Assembly: GCF_021654135.1 (NCBI RefSeq)
Contig: NZ_JAKGSD010000055.1
Location: forward strand, 1 to 55,279
Direction of reading: 5' to 3'
Source: Amycolatopsis tucumanensis
GTDB taxonomy: Bacteria; Actinomycetota; Actinomycetes; Mycobacteriales; Pseudonocardiaceae
DNA length: 55,279 nt
A model generated the notes under the pieces. It was not told where the DNA came from. It made no database searches and saw nothing but the letters and a program-made list of their open reading frames with translations. Both the position numbers and the translations under genes were made by a program. Shown one piece after another: positions 42,643-49,774 of the stretch. Within the stretch, counting starts at the first letter, position 1. Each line of letters begins with the position of its first letter.

Positions 42643-44436
42643 GTGGTTCCTTCGATGGACGACGCGGACAGGACTACCGATGACCAGGAGCACGGGGACC
42701 AGACCGCCTACCTACCGCTCGCGGGCAGTGTGAGCGATCCTCAACCGAAGCCGCGACCCTGGTGGCGTCGCCCCGCGGCGATCGCGGCGGCTGGAGTGGT
42801 GGTCGTGCTTGGCGTGCTGTACCTGCTCGACCTCGCCCTGACCGGAGGCGAAGTCCCGCGCGGGACAGTCGTGGCCGGTATCCCGATCGGCGGCCTGAGC
42901 ACCTCCGCGGCCGAGCAGAAGCTGCGCGACGAGCTGACACCCCGGCTCACCCGGCCCGTCCAGGTCGTCGCGGGGACAGCCGAAACCCAGTTCCTCCCGG
43001 CGGACGCGGGAATCCGCGTCGACTTCACCGCGACCGTCGTCCAGGCCGGTTCCCAACCGCTCAACCCGTGGTCCCGCCTGACCTCACTGTTCAGTGATCG
43101 CGATCTCGACATCGTGGCCACGGAGAGCGAGGACGGCCTGGCCGGGACACTCGGCAAGCTGAAGAGCAGCGTCGACCGGCCCGCCGTCGAGGGCGACATT
43201 CACTTCGACGGGTCCACCGCGATCCCGGTGGACCCCCAGCCCGGTCAGGTGCTCGACACCGACAGCGCGCAGAAGGCGTTGCTCACCGGGTGGGCCCGCT
43301 CGTCCCGAGTGGAGCTGGCCGTGAAGGAGGTACGTCCGAAGGCGACGCGGGAGGGCGTGCGAGCCGCCCTGGCCCAGGTGGCCGAGCCCGCCGTCTCGGG
43401 CCCGGCCACCGTGCGCGGCGACGGCCGGACCGCCACGGTGGAGCGACGGCGCATCGCCGCCGCGCTGTCGTTCCAGCCCGGGGACGACGGTTCTCTCATA
43501 GCCCGGCTGGACAAGGCCAAGCTGGACGCCCTGCTGGATCAGCTCGCTCCCACCGAGAAGCCGGGGCAGGACGCCCGGATCAGCTTCGACACCGGCGCGC
43601 CCGCCGTGGTGCCCTCCAGCGACGGCAGGGTCATCGACTGGGACCAGACCCTCGCTGGGCTCCTGCAGGCCATCAGCCGGGGCGGCAACCGGACGACCGA
43701 CGCCCGCTACGTCACCACTCCCGCGAAGGTCACGACCGAGCAGGTCCAGCAGGCCGGGATCAAGGACGTGATCGGCGAGTTCACGACGGGCGGCTTCGCC
43801 CAGGACTCCGGCGTCAACATCCGCGTGGTCGCCGAGAAGGTCAACGGTGCAGTCGTCCTGCCCGGGAAGACCTTCAGCCTCAACGGGTACACCGGCCCCC
43901 GCGGCGCCGCGCAGGGCTACGTGGAAGCTGGCGTGATCGAGGACGGAGTCCCGGCGCGCGAGGTGGGCGGCGGAATCTCCCAGTTCGCCACGACCCTGTA
44001 CAACGCCTCCTACTTCGCGGGCATGACCGACGCCGGCCACAAGGAACACAGCTTCTACATCAGCCGCTACCCCGCGGCGCGGGAGGCGACCGTGTTCCAG
44101 AACCCGGACGGCAGCAGCGTCATCGACCTGAAGTTCACCAACGACTACCCGACCGGCGTGGCGATCCAGACCATTTGGACGCCCAAGTCGATCACGGTGC
44201 GGTTGTGGGGCACCAAGCACGTGACAGTCGAGTCCGTGCCGGGCCCGCGGCGGGACTACGTGAACCCGACGACGGTCACCAAGCCGGCGGGTACCCCGTG
44301 CAAACCCGTGCAGGGCCAGCAGGGCTTCACGGCATCGGACACGAGGATCATCCGCGACCTCAGCGGCAAGGAGATCAGCCGCAGCACCCGGACCGTCCGC
44401 TACAACGCCGAGCCCAACGTGGTCTGCTCGAGTTAG
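42643..44436 (+). CDS. VanW family membrane-anchored protein
   Basis: 597 residues. One N-terminal helix (residues about 47-67, RRPAAIAAAGVVVVLGVLYLLDLAL) anchors an extracytoplasmic region. Two repeats of the YoaR-like putative peptidoglycan-binding domain (about 80-190 and 215-340, with GGLSTSAAEQKL) precede the VanW domain (about 365-500; GFAQDSGVNIRVVAEKVNGAVVLPGKTFSLNGYTG and EVGGGISQFATTLYNASYFAG). VanW proteins accompany vancomycin-type and cell-wall genes, but their biochemical role is unknown. GTG 42643 or ATG 42655 may start it. Box placement ties it to the other envelope genes of the set. Confidence 0.87.
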   Translation: MVPSMDDADRTTDDQEHGDQTAYLPLAGSVSDPQPKPRPWWRRPAAIAAAGVVVVLGVLYLLDLALTGGEVPRGTVVAGIPIGGLSTSAAEQKLRDELTPRLTRPVQVVAGTAETQFLPADAGIRVDFTATVVQAGSQPLNPWSRLTSLFSDRDLDIVATESEDGLAGTLGKLKSSVDRPAVEGDIHFDGSTAIPVDPQPGQVLDTDSAQKALLTGWARSSRVELAVKEVRPKATREGVRAALAQVAEPAVSGPATVRGDGRTATVERRRIAAALSFQPGDDGSLIARLDKAKLDALLDQLAPTEKPGQDARISFDTGAPAVVPSSDGRVIDWDQTLAGLLQAISRGGNRTTDARYVTTPAKVTTEQVQQAGIKDVIGEFTTGGFAQDSGVNIRVVAEKVNGAVVLPGKTFSLNGYTGPRGAAQGYVEAGVIEDGVPAREVGGGISQFATTLYNASYFAGMTDAGHKEHSFYISRYPAAREATVFQNPDGSSVIDLKFTNDYPTGVAIQTIWTPKSITVRLWGTKHVTVESVPGPRRDYVNPTTVTKPAGTPCKPVQGQQGFTASDTRIIRDLSGKEISRSTRTVRYNAEPNVVCSS

Positions 44437-44460
44437 CGGGCCTCATCTTGACGCGGCCCG
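44437..44460. terminator. Hairpin between convergent VanW and DUF2231 genes
   Basis: CGGGCC and GGCCCG form a 6-bp stem with a 12-nt loop, directly after the VanW stop and overlapping the end of the DUF2231 gene. It is a modest candidate for a bidirectional terminator. Confidence 0.35.
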
Positions 44461-44898
44461 GATGGCCGCGCCCGTACCCATCGTCACCACCAGCACCGCG
44501 GCGTTCACCAGCGAGAACACGACAAGCCCAGCCGGCACCGGCCGGTCGGGCGGCGCCCCCAGCCGCATCAGGTAATCCAGCATGTACAGCACGAGCACCG
44601 CGCCGGCGAACATCAGGTGGACGACGAAGCGCCGGTGAGCCACGGTACCGACCGGGATGGGGAGCGACTCCACGAACCCGGCCAGGCCGGCGATCACCGC
44701 CGCGAGGAGACCGATCACGACCAGCCAGGTCGAGGCGGTCGTGAACTCCGCCGGCCTGTCGGCGGACCGGGAGGCGACGTCGAACACCGCGCTGGCCATC
44801 CAGCACCCGATCGGCACCGTGACCAGCAGTGGGTGCAGCAGGACCTTCCGGCGCCGCGCGGGAGGCGTGGCGGATTCCGGCTGGGACGGCATCTCCAC
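44443..44898 (-). CDS. DUF2231 domain four-helix membrane protein
   Basis: 151 residues with four helices. The DUF2231 start LHPLLVTVPIGCWMASAVFD (residues 21-40), whose His and Pro are conserved, is followed by STWLVVIGLLAAVIAGLAGFVE. Its third helix includes AHRRFVVHLMFAGAVLVLYMLDYLMR. Members are b-type-cytochrome-like in pattern and occur with respiratory and copper genes, but function is unknown. It lies 73 nt after the NlpC/P60 stop in the same direction and is probably cotranscribed with it. Confidence 0.8.
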   Translation of the reverse strand: MEMPSQPESATPPARRRKVLLHPLLVTVPIGCWMASAVFDVASRSADRPAEFTTASTWLVVIGLLAAVIAGLAGFVESLPIPVGTVAHRRFVVHLMFAGAVLVLYMLDYLMRLGAPPDRPVPAGLVVFSLVNAAVLVVTMGTGAAIRAASR

Positions 44899-44971
44899 GT
44901 GGTCTCCCCGGAGTCAGAAACGAACAGCGTGGCTGCGCGAGCCACCGGCCACAGTAGTTCCGCTTGCCGGG

Positions 44972-46318
44972 TCACCCGATGAGGCGGCTGGCGAACGGCA
45001 GTATCCCTCCGTAGCGAACCGGCGACACTTTCACGAACGTGCCCGACTGTTGAGCCTCGACCATCTGGCCGTTGCCGATGTAGAGCGCGATGTGATGGAT
45101 CCGGCCTGCCGTGCTCCACGCGAGCAGGTCCCCCGGACGCATCTGGGACAGCGGGACCTTGCGGCCGAGGGCGTACTGATATCCGCTGTAGTGCGGCAGG
45201 GGCCGGACGCCGGCGAAGGCGTAGATGAGCAGGCCGGAGCAGTCGAAGCCGATCTTGCGGTAGTCCCCGAAGGAGTCGGCCACCCCGCCGTCACGGATAC
45301 CCAGGGTGGGGCCGTAGGCGTTGCCACCACCCCACGCGTAGGGGACCCCGATCTGGGAGAGCGCCCGGGCGATCACCGCCTCCACAGACGCGCCGGCGGG
45401 AGCCGACGGGCGCTGCACGGAGGGACCGGAGGGGCGCTGCCTGGACGGAGCAGCGCCACGAGCGTTTGGAGTCGCCAGAGCTGCCTGCCGTGCACGTTCG
45501 TCGTCGTCGCGTTGCTTCTGCGCCAGCCAGTCCTCGTAGCGCCTCCGCTGGCCCTGCAGGCCCCCGAGCCGGGTCTGCGCGTCGAAGAGCCGTTGCTCGG
45601 CGGTGGCCTTGTCCGCCTCGAGCTGACCGGCCCGCGCTGCCTGGCTCTGCTGGGACTGGACCGCGGCGGCCAGCGCGGCGTCAGCGCCGGCCTTGGCCTG
45701 CGTGACCTCCGCCTGTCTCTGCTGTGCCACCTGCAGCGCGGCGCGCGCGGTGGCGTCAGCGTTGCCCTTCTCCGTCTGTGCGCGTTGCAGGTCCTCCAGC
45801 ACGTTGAACTGGCTCTGGCTGAGGGCGGTCAACATCTGGGCGCGGGCTAGCAGATCCCGGGGATTCTCCGCGCCGACGTATGCGGAGACCGAGTCGAGGG
45901 TGCTGCCCTGCTGGAAGCTGGCCGCGACGAACCGGTCGAGGTTCTGCCTCGCGGTCTCGACCGCGAGGCCGGCCGCGTCCGCCGTCCGCCGTGCCGTCTC
46001 GGCGTCACGCTCCGCCTGCCCCGCGGTGTCCTGCGCGGCCTGCAGGTCGACGAGCGCCTTGTTGGCGTCCTCGAGCTTCACCTCGACGTCGTCCTGCAGT
46101 GCTGTCAGGCGGGCTTCGGCCTCGGCCAGCTGGTTGGCGAGCACGCCGACCTCGGCGGCGCCCGACTCGGCCGCCCGACGGCTCGAGTCGATTTCGGAAT
46201 CGCTCGGCTTGGGTGGCGGCGGCGGGACGGCCGCGCTGGTGCCCGTGCTGCCCAGCGATACGGCGAGCAGAACCGACACCACTGTCCGCGCGCGCCACCT
46301 GCTTTCCCTGGCTGCCAC
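44972..46318 (-). CDS. NlpC/P60 peptidoglycan endopeptidase (RipA-like), copy 2
   Basis: 448 residues from GTG 46318 (GAGG 7 nt upstream); a longer ORF from 46393 would include the operator and is rejected. Signal peptide at about residues 9-30. A long Ala/Gln/Glu coiled coil (about 45-275) is followed by a Pro/Arg linker and the NlpC/P60 domain with catalytic Cys in KIGFDCSGLLIYAFAG and His in RIHHIALYIGNGQMVE. It matches copy 1 at 24764 in layout but is about 100 residues longer. It probably separates daughter cells by cleaving stem peptides. Its promoter lies in a 16-bp perfect palindrome containing the TACTA box. Confidence 0.88.
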   Translation of the reverse strand: MAARESRWRARTVVSVLLAVSLGSTGTSAAVPPPPPKPSDSEIDSSRRAAESGAAEVGVLANQLAEAEARLTALQDDVEVKLEDANKALVDLQAAQDTAGQAERDAETARRTADAAGLAVETARQNLDRFVAASFQQGSTLDSVSAYVGAENPRDLLARAQMLTALSQSQFNVLEDLQRAQTEKGNADATARAALQVAQQRQAEVTQAKAGADAALAAAVQSQQSQAARAGQLEADKATAEQRLFDAQTRLGGLQGQRRRYEDWLAQKQRDDDERARQAALATPNARGAAPSRQRPSGPSVQRPSAPAGASVEAVIARALSQIGVPYAWGGGNAYGPTLGIRDGGVADSFGDYRKIGFDCSGLLIYAFAGVRPLPHYSGYQYALGRKVPLSQMRPGDLLAWSTAGRIHHIALYIGNGQMVEAQQSGTFVKVSPVRYGGILPFASRLIG

Positions 46319-46338
46319 CGTCGTGTCCTCCCACCCGC

Positions 46339-46375
46339 GGTCTTGATCTACTAGAAACGCTAGTAGATCAAGACC
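46339..46375. promoter_or_regulatory. 16-bp perfect palindrome containing an exact TACTA-N7-TAGTA box
   Basis: GGTCTTGATCTACTAG and CTAGTAGATCAAGACC are exact inverted repeats with a 5-nt spacer; the core box is 46349-46365. It lies 20 nt before the NlpC/P60 start. It is the longest palindrome of the set and could also fold in RNA. Confidence 0.75.
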
Positions 46376-46433
46376 GGAAACACAGCCGGACACACCTGAC
46401 CCACACGGGGGACATTTCGGTCGTATCGATGTG

Positions 46434-46450
46434 TACTATTACTCGTAGTA
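46434..46450 (+). promoter_or_regulatory. TACTA-N7-TAGTA box before the M56 peptidase
   Basis: Exact match to both half-sites (spacer TTACTCG). It lies 43 nt before the M56 ATG and 85 bp (centre to centre) from the NlpC/P60 box on the other side of the divergent region. Confidence 0.7.
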
Positions 46451-46493
46451 GTTACGATTCCGTTTCCGACGTCGACAGAAAGCCGGTGGGGAC

Positions 46494-47441
46494 ATGCTCG
46501 TGGCCTTCGCGCTGCTCGCCGGGGCAGTCGTGGCGGGGTGGTGCGGCCCGGCACTGCTGCGCCGGTGGGATCCGAGCCGGGCCCCACGGACGATCCTGGC
46601 GGCGTGGCTGCTGGCGGTCCTCGGGGGCGCCCTGTCCGCGGCAGTGGGCGTGGTTGTGCTGCTCACGCCTGGGCACGGCGTCTTCCTGGTGAAGACGGCC
46701 GAGGACTGCTGGATCGCGCTCTCCCGTGGCACCCTTCCCTCGGTGGGGCAACTGACCGGACTGGCCGGGGCACTCCTCCTCGTCGTGGTGGCCGCCCGGT
46801 TCGTCATCCACATCGTGCGCGACCTGCGGGAACGGGACCACACGAACGACGAGTGCCTGACCACACTTCGCACAATCGCGCAGTGCGACGGAGGCTCGCC
46901 GATGACCTTCTGGGTCGACGACGACGAGCCGATGGCCTTCAGCCTCGCCCGCCGCCCCGCCGGCATCGTCGTGGCGACGACCGGACTGGCGCAGGCCTTG
47001 TCCGCGAAGGAAACAGCTGCCGCGCTCGAACACGAATACGCCCACCTCCGCGGCAGGCACCACCTGCTGGTCCTGCTGCTCGATTCCCTGAGCAAGGCGC
47101 TGCCGATCGTCCCGTTGTTCCGCCAGGCCCCTTCGGCGGCACGCGAACTGGTGGAGCTCGCCGCCGACGACGCGGCGGCCCGCGCGTGCGGCGCCGGGGC
47201 GATCCGGTCGGCCATCAGCGCCTTGGCCTGTCACGACCTGCCGTACGGCTCTCTCACACTCGCCGACGACGCCGTCAGCCGCCGGCTGGCCCGGCTGGAC
47301 CACACCCCCGCGCCGGCCCGGCCGGGGCGACGGGCACTCTGGCCAGGCCTTGCGACCCTGACGGCGGTGGTCCTGCCTGCGGCCGCCGCCATCGGCGTGC
47401 TGACCGCGGTCATCGCGACGTGCCAGCTCGCCGTTGCCTGA
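46494..47441 (+). CDS. M56 family (BlaR1-like) membrane metallopeptidase
   Basis: 315 residues with about four helices. The zinc site is EHEYAHLRGRHH (HExxH at about residues 179-183) and the third ligand region is VELAADDAAARACG. There is no penicillin-sensor domain. M56 proteins of this type are normally cotranscribed with a BlaI/MecI/CopY repressor, which they inactivate by proteolysis. Here no blaI lies next to it; the following gene is cbtA on the opposite strand. Its own promoter carries an exact TACTA-N7-TAGTA box, consistent with membership in a BlaI-type regulon. The signal it senses is unknown. Confidence 0.85.
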   Translation: MLVAFALLAGAVVAGWCGPALLRRWDPSRAPRTILAAWLLAVLGGALSAAVGVVVLLTPGHGVFLVKTAEDCWIALSRGTLPSVGQLTGLAGALLLVVVAARFVIHIVRDLRERDHTNDECLTTLRTIAQCDGGSPMTFWVDDDEPMAFSLARRPAGIVVATTGLAQALSAKETAAALEHEYAHLRGRHHLLVLLLDSLSKALPIVPLFRQAPSAARELVELAADDAAARACGAGAIRSAISALACHDLPYGSLTLADDAVSRRLARLDHTPAPARPGRRALWPGLATLTAVVLPAAAAIGVLTAVIATCQLAVA

Positions 47442-47465
47442 AGAGCTCGCCGCTCAGCCGCCGCC

Positions 47466-48203
47466 CTACGACTGAGCCAGGCCGGCGTGCGCTCGGTGAA
47501 CCACGCTCCTCGCGTGTTCGCCGAGCAAGCCGAACCCGGTGCCCAACGCGGTCCACAAGAGACCGAGCGAGGCCAGCGAGAGCAGCCTGAACTGCCAGAC
47601 CAGCGTGGCCGGAGCGGTCACCGGATCCGGATTTTCCGGCAGCAGGAACAGCACGATCAGACCGGCGACCACCGTTCCCGCGACCGCGAGCTGTCGCGCG
47701 GGGTCCGGCACGCCCCGACGTCGCAGGTACCCGGCCAGCTGCCACGCCGCCGTGACGAACACGATGCTGATCGCGATGGCGGCGAGCCACGAGTTCACCC
47801 GCTCGGAGACCGTCGCGGGCACGCCGACTCCGGGCGGGTTCCCGGGGTACCGCAGGAAGGGCAGGAACTCCACGGCCAGGAACGCCGCACCAGCGAGGCG
47901 CAACGACAGCGACCACGGACGATCCTCCGGCCGCCGGCGCTGAAGGACCGCGTACACCACGGCGAACAGCACCCCGAACGCGAGGCCGGTGACCGTGGTG
48001 CCGAACAGGAGCCCCGCATGCTGCGTCGAGCGGCTGAACACCTCGGCGGATTCCGGCGTGCCCTCGGTCGCTCGGCGGGCCGCTTCCAAGGCAACGGCCC
48101 GGTCGAGAACGGGCTCGGCGAACACCCAGGAAAAGGCTCCGGAGAGCAGCCCGGCGGCACCGCCGGCGAGCAGCCCACGGCCGAGCAGGGGCAGCAGTGT
48201 CAT
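47466..48203 (-). CDS. cbtA: CbtA family cobalt transporter subunit
   Basis: 245-residue membrane protein, about six helices. CbtA hallmarks are LLAGGAAGLLSGAFSWVFAEPVLDRAVALE (residues 11-40) and FLPFLRYPGNPPGVG (about 110-124), along with VYAVLQRRRPEDRPW. It forms the predicted cobalt uptake system CbtAB, which supplies cobalamin synthesis. It lies 12 nt after cbtB. A cobalamin riboswitch before cbtB gives strong context support. It is convergent with the M56 gene. Confidence 0.9.
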   Translation of the reverse strand: MTLLPLLGRGLLAGGAAGLLSGAFSWVFAEPVLDRAVALEAARRATEGTPESAEVFSRSTQHAGLLFGTTVTGLAFGVLFAVVYAVLQRRRPEDRPWSLSLRLAGAAFLAVEFLPFLRYPGNPPGVGVPATVSERVNSWLAAIAISIVFVTAAWQLAGYLRRRGVPDPARQLAVAGTVVAGLIVLFLLPENPDPVTAPATLVWQFRLLSLASLGLLWTALGTGFGLLGEHARSVVHRAHAGLAQS

Positions 48204-48215
48204 GGCCGGCCCCGT

Positions 48216-48449
48216 TCAGTGGCACGGGGCGGCGAGCAGGTGCCGTCCGTCGTGGGCGAATTCGTGAATGTAGTTCATGGTCGGCGAGAGTTCACCGAAC
48301 ACCGGGGACAGCAGTGCCCCCTGATCCAGGAAGATCGCGTAAAGCGCGAGCAGAGCGATCGCGACCGCCAGTCCGGCGATCACGACGTCGCGGGCGCCCT
48401 TGGTCAGCACCCGCGGTCGGGCCGGCTGGGGAACGGCTGGAGTCGCCAT
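48216..48449 (-). CDS. cbtB: CbtB family cobalt transporter small subunit
   Basis: 77 residues with one helix (about 24-44, VVIAGLAVAIALLALYAIFLD) and the C-terminal metal-binding tail typical of CbtB: NYIHEFAHDGRHLLAAPCH, in which several His and the last Cys-His pair can bind cobalt. ATG 48449 has GAGGAG about 6 nt upstream. It is the first gene of cbtBA. Between the riboswitch and the start codon a GGGG/CCCC hairpin lies close to the ribosome site, consistent with translational control. Confidence 0.9.
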   Translation of the reverse strand: MATPAVPQPARPRVLTKGARDVVIAGLAVAIALLALYAIFLDQGALLSPVFGELSPTMNYIHEFAHDGRHLLAAPCH

Positions 48450-48497
48450 CCTTCATCTCCTCACGGGGTACACACGCCCCGGTCAAGGAAGCCGACG

Positions 48498-48640
48498 GGT
48501 CAGTGTCCTGACTCCCGGGTCACCGCTCGCCCCGACCTTCCCGCCGGAAGAAACCAGCCGTGGTCGTCGTGGGGTTCACTACCCGGTCACAGTGGCGGGA
48601 CCGTCCCGGAATCACACCGGGTTCCTGCGCACCGTCGCCT
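48498..48640 (-). promoter_or_regulatory. Cobalamin riboswitch upstream of cbtBA
   Basis: Read on the minus strand: GGAACCCGGTGTGATTCCGGG, then GGTCCCGCCACTGTGACC (B12 box GCCACTGT), a variable arm, then AGTCAGGACACTGACC. These are the conserved cores of the cobalamin aptamer. It should turn down cobalt import when B12 is plentiful. Boundaries are approximate. Confidence 0.9.
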
Positions 48641-48710
48641 CGATCTGCACTTGTCGGCAAGCAGCATCTCCCGGTGCTCCCGCCCGGTCAATCCGGCAAC
48701 CGGGCGGATC

Positions 48711-48727
48711 TACTATCACTGATCGTT
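48711..48727 (-). promoter_or_regulatory. TACTA-N7-TCGTT box at the cbtBA promoter / fbpC stop
   Basis: Exact match to both half-sites. It overlaps the end of fbpC, whose stop is TGA followed by TAG TAG in frame. Chance creation by tandem stops explains one half-site only. It lies about 70 nt upstream of the riboswitch. Confidence 0.5.
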
Positions 48728-49774
48728 GCCACTGTCCGACTTGGGGAACGCGAGCGCGTCACCATGCACTGCGAGCAGGACCCGGTCTCCGGGATCGGGA
48801 AGACCGGCGCCGGGCAGCCGGGCGGTGATCCGCGGGCCACCGGGCACGATGTCGAGCACCACCGACGCGTCGTGGCCGTAGAAGCTGACCTCACGGACCC
48901 GTGCTTCCACCCCGCCCTCGTCGTCCCCAGCGGTGACCTTGATCTGCTCGGGCCGCACCAGAACCTCCGCCGGACCTTCGAACGTGACTTCCCGGACCGG
49001 GACGGTGCCCAGAACGCAGTCCGCGACGCCACCGCGCACCCAGGCCGGCAACAGGACGGCCTCGCCCACGAACCGCGCCACGTCCGCGTCCCGCGGCAGG
49101 CGATAGAGCGTCGCCGGTGCCGCCAGCTGCACCAGCCGGCCGGCGCGCATCACCGCGACCTCATCGGCGAGGGACAGGGCCTCCGCCTGGTCATGGGTCA
49201 CGAGGACGGCGGTCGCGCCCGCGGCGCGCAGCGCGGACAACACGGCCCTCCTGGTGCCCTCGCGCAACCCGGCGTCGAGCGCCGAGAACGGCTCGTCGAG
49301 CAGCACGACCGCAGGTGCGGGAGCGAGCGCACGGGCCAGCGCGACGCGCTGCTGCTGTCCTCCGGAGAGTTCGTGCGGGTACCGGGACGCGAGCTCGTGG
49401 TCCAAGCCGACCAGGTCGAGCAGTTCGGTCAGGCGGTGGCCCGCACGGCGGGCGTGCCGGGTCAGTCCGAAGGTGATGTTCTCGGCGACGGTGCGGTGCG
49501 GGAACAACGCACCTTCCTGTGGCACGTATCCGACCCTGCGCCGCTGTGGCGGGATCGAGCGGCCGTCGGCGAACGCCGTGCGGCCGCCGAAGGTGATCGT
49601 GCCGGAATCGGGATCGGCGAACCCGGCGATCAGCCGCAGCAGGGTGGACTTCCCGCACCCCGACGGACCGAGGATCGCCGTGATGCCGCCGGCCGGGACC
49701 CGCAGGTCGACACCGCGGAGCACAGGGGTCCGGCCGAACGACTTGACGACGCCGGACATGGTCAGTTCGGTCAT
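48716..49774 (-). CDS. fbpC: Iron(III) ABC transporter ATP-binding protein
   Basis: 352 residues. Walker A GPSGCGKST (about 36-44), Q-loop VPQEGALFPH, signature LSGGQQQRVALARAL (about 133-147), Walker B VVLLDEPFSALD, H-loop VTHDQ, and a C-terminal TOBE-like regulatory domain (about 245-350). It belongs to the CUT-like ferric/thiamine subgroup (FbpC/FutC). It overlaps the permease stop by 4 nt. It energises uptake of periplasmic-equivalent-bound Fe(III). An IdeR box before fbpA indicates iron repression of the operon. Confidence 0.9.
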   Translation of the reverse strand: MTELTMSGVVKSFGRTPVLRGVDLRVPAGGITAILGPSGCGKSTLLRLIAGFADPDSGTITFGGRTAFADGRSIPPQRRRVGYVPQEGALFPHRTVAENITFGLTRHARRAGHRLTELLDLVGLDHELASRYPHELSGGQQQRVALARALAPAPAVVLLDEPFSALDAGLREGTRRAVLSALRAAGATAVLVTHDQAEALSLADEVAVMRAGRLVQLAAPATLYRLPRDADVARFVGEAVLLPAWVRGGVADCVLGTVPVREVTFEGPAEVLVRPEQIKVTAGDDEGGVEARVREVSFYGHDASVVLDIVPGGPRITARLPGAGLPDPGDRVLLAVHGDALAFPKSDSGNDQ

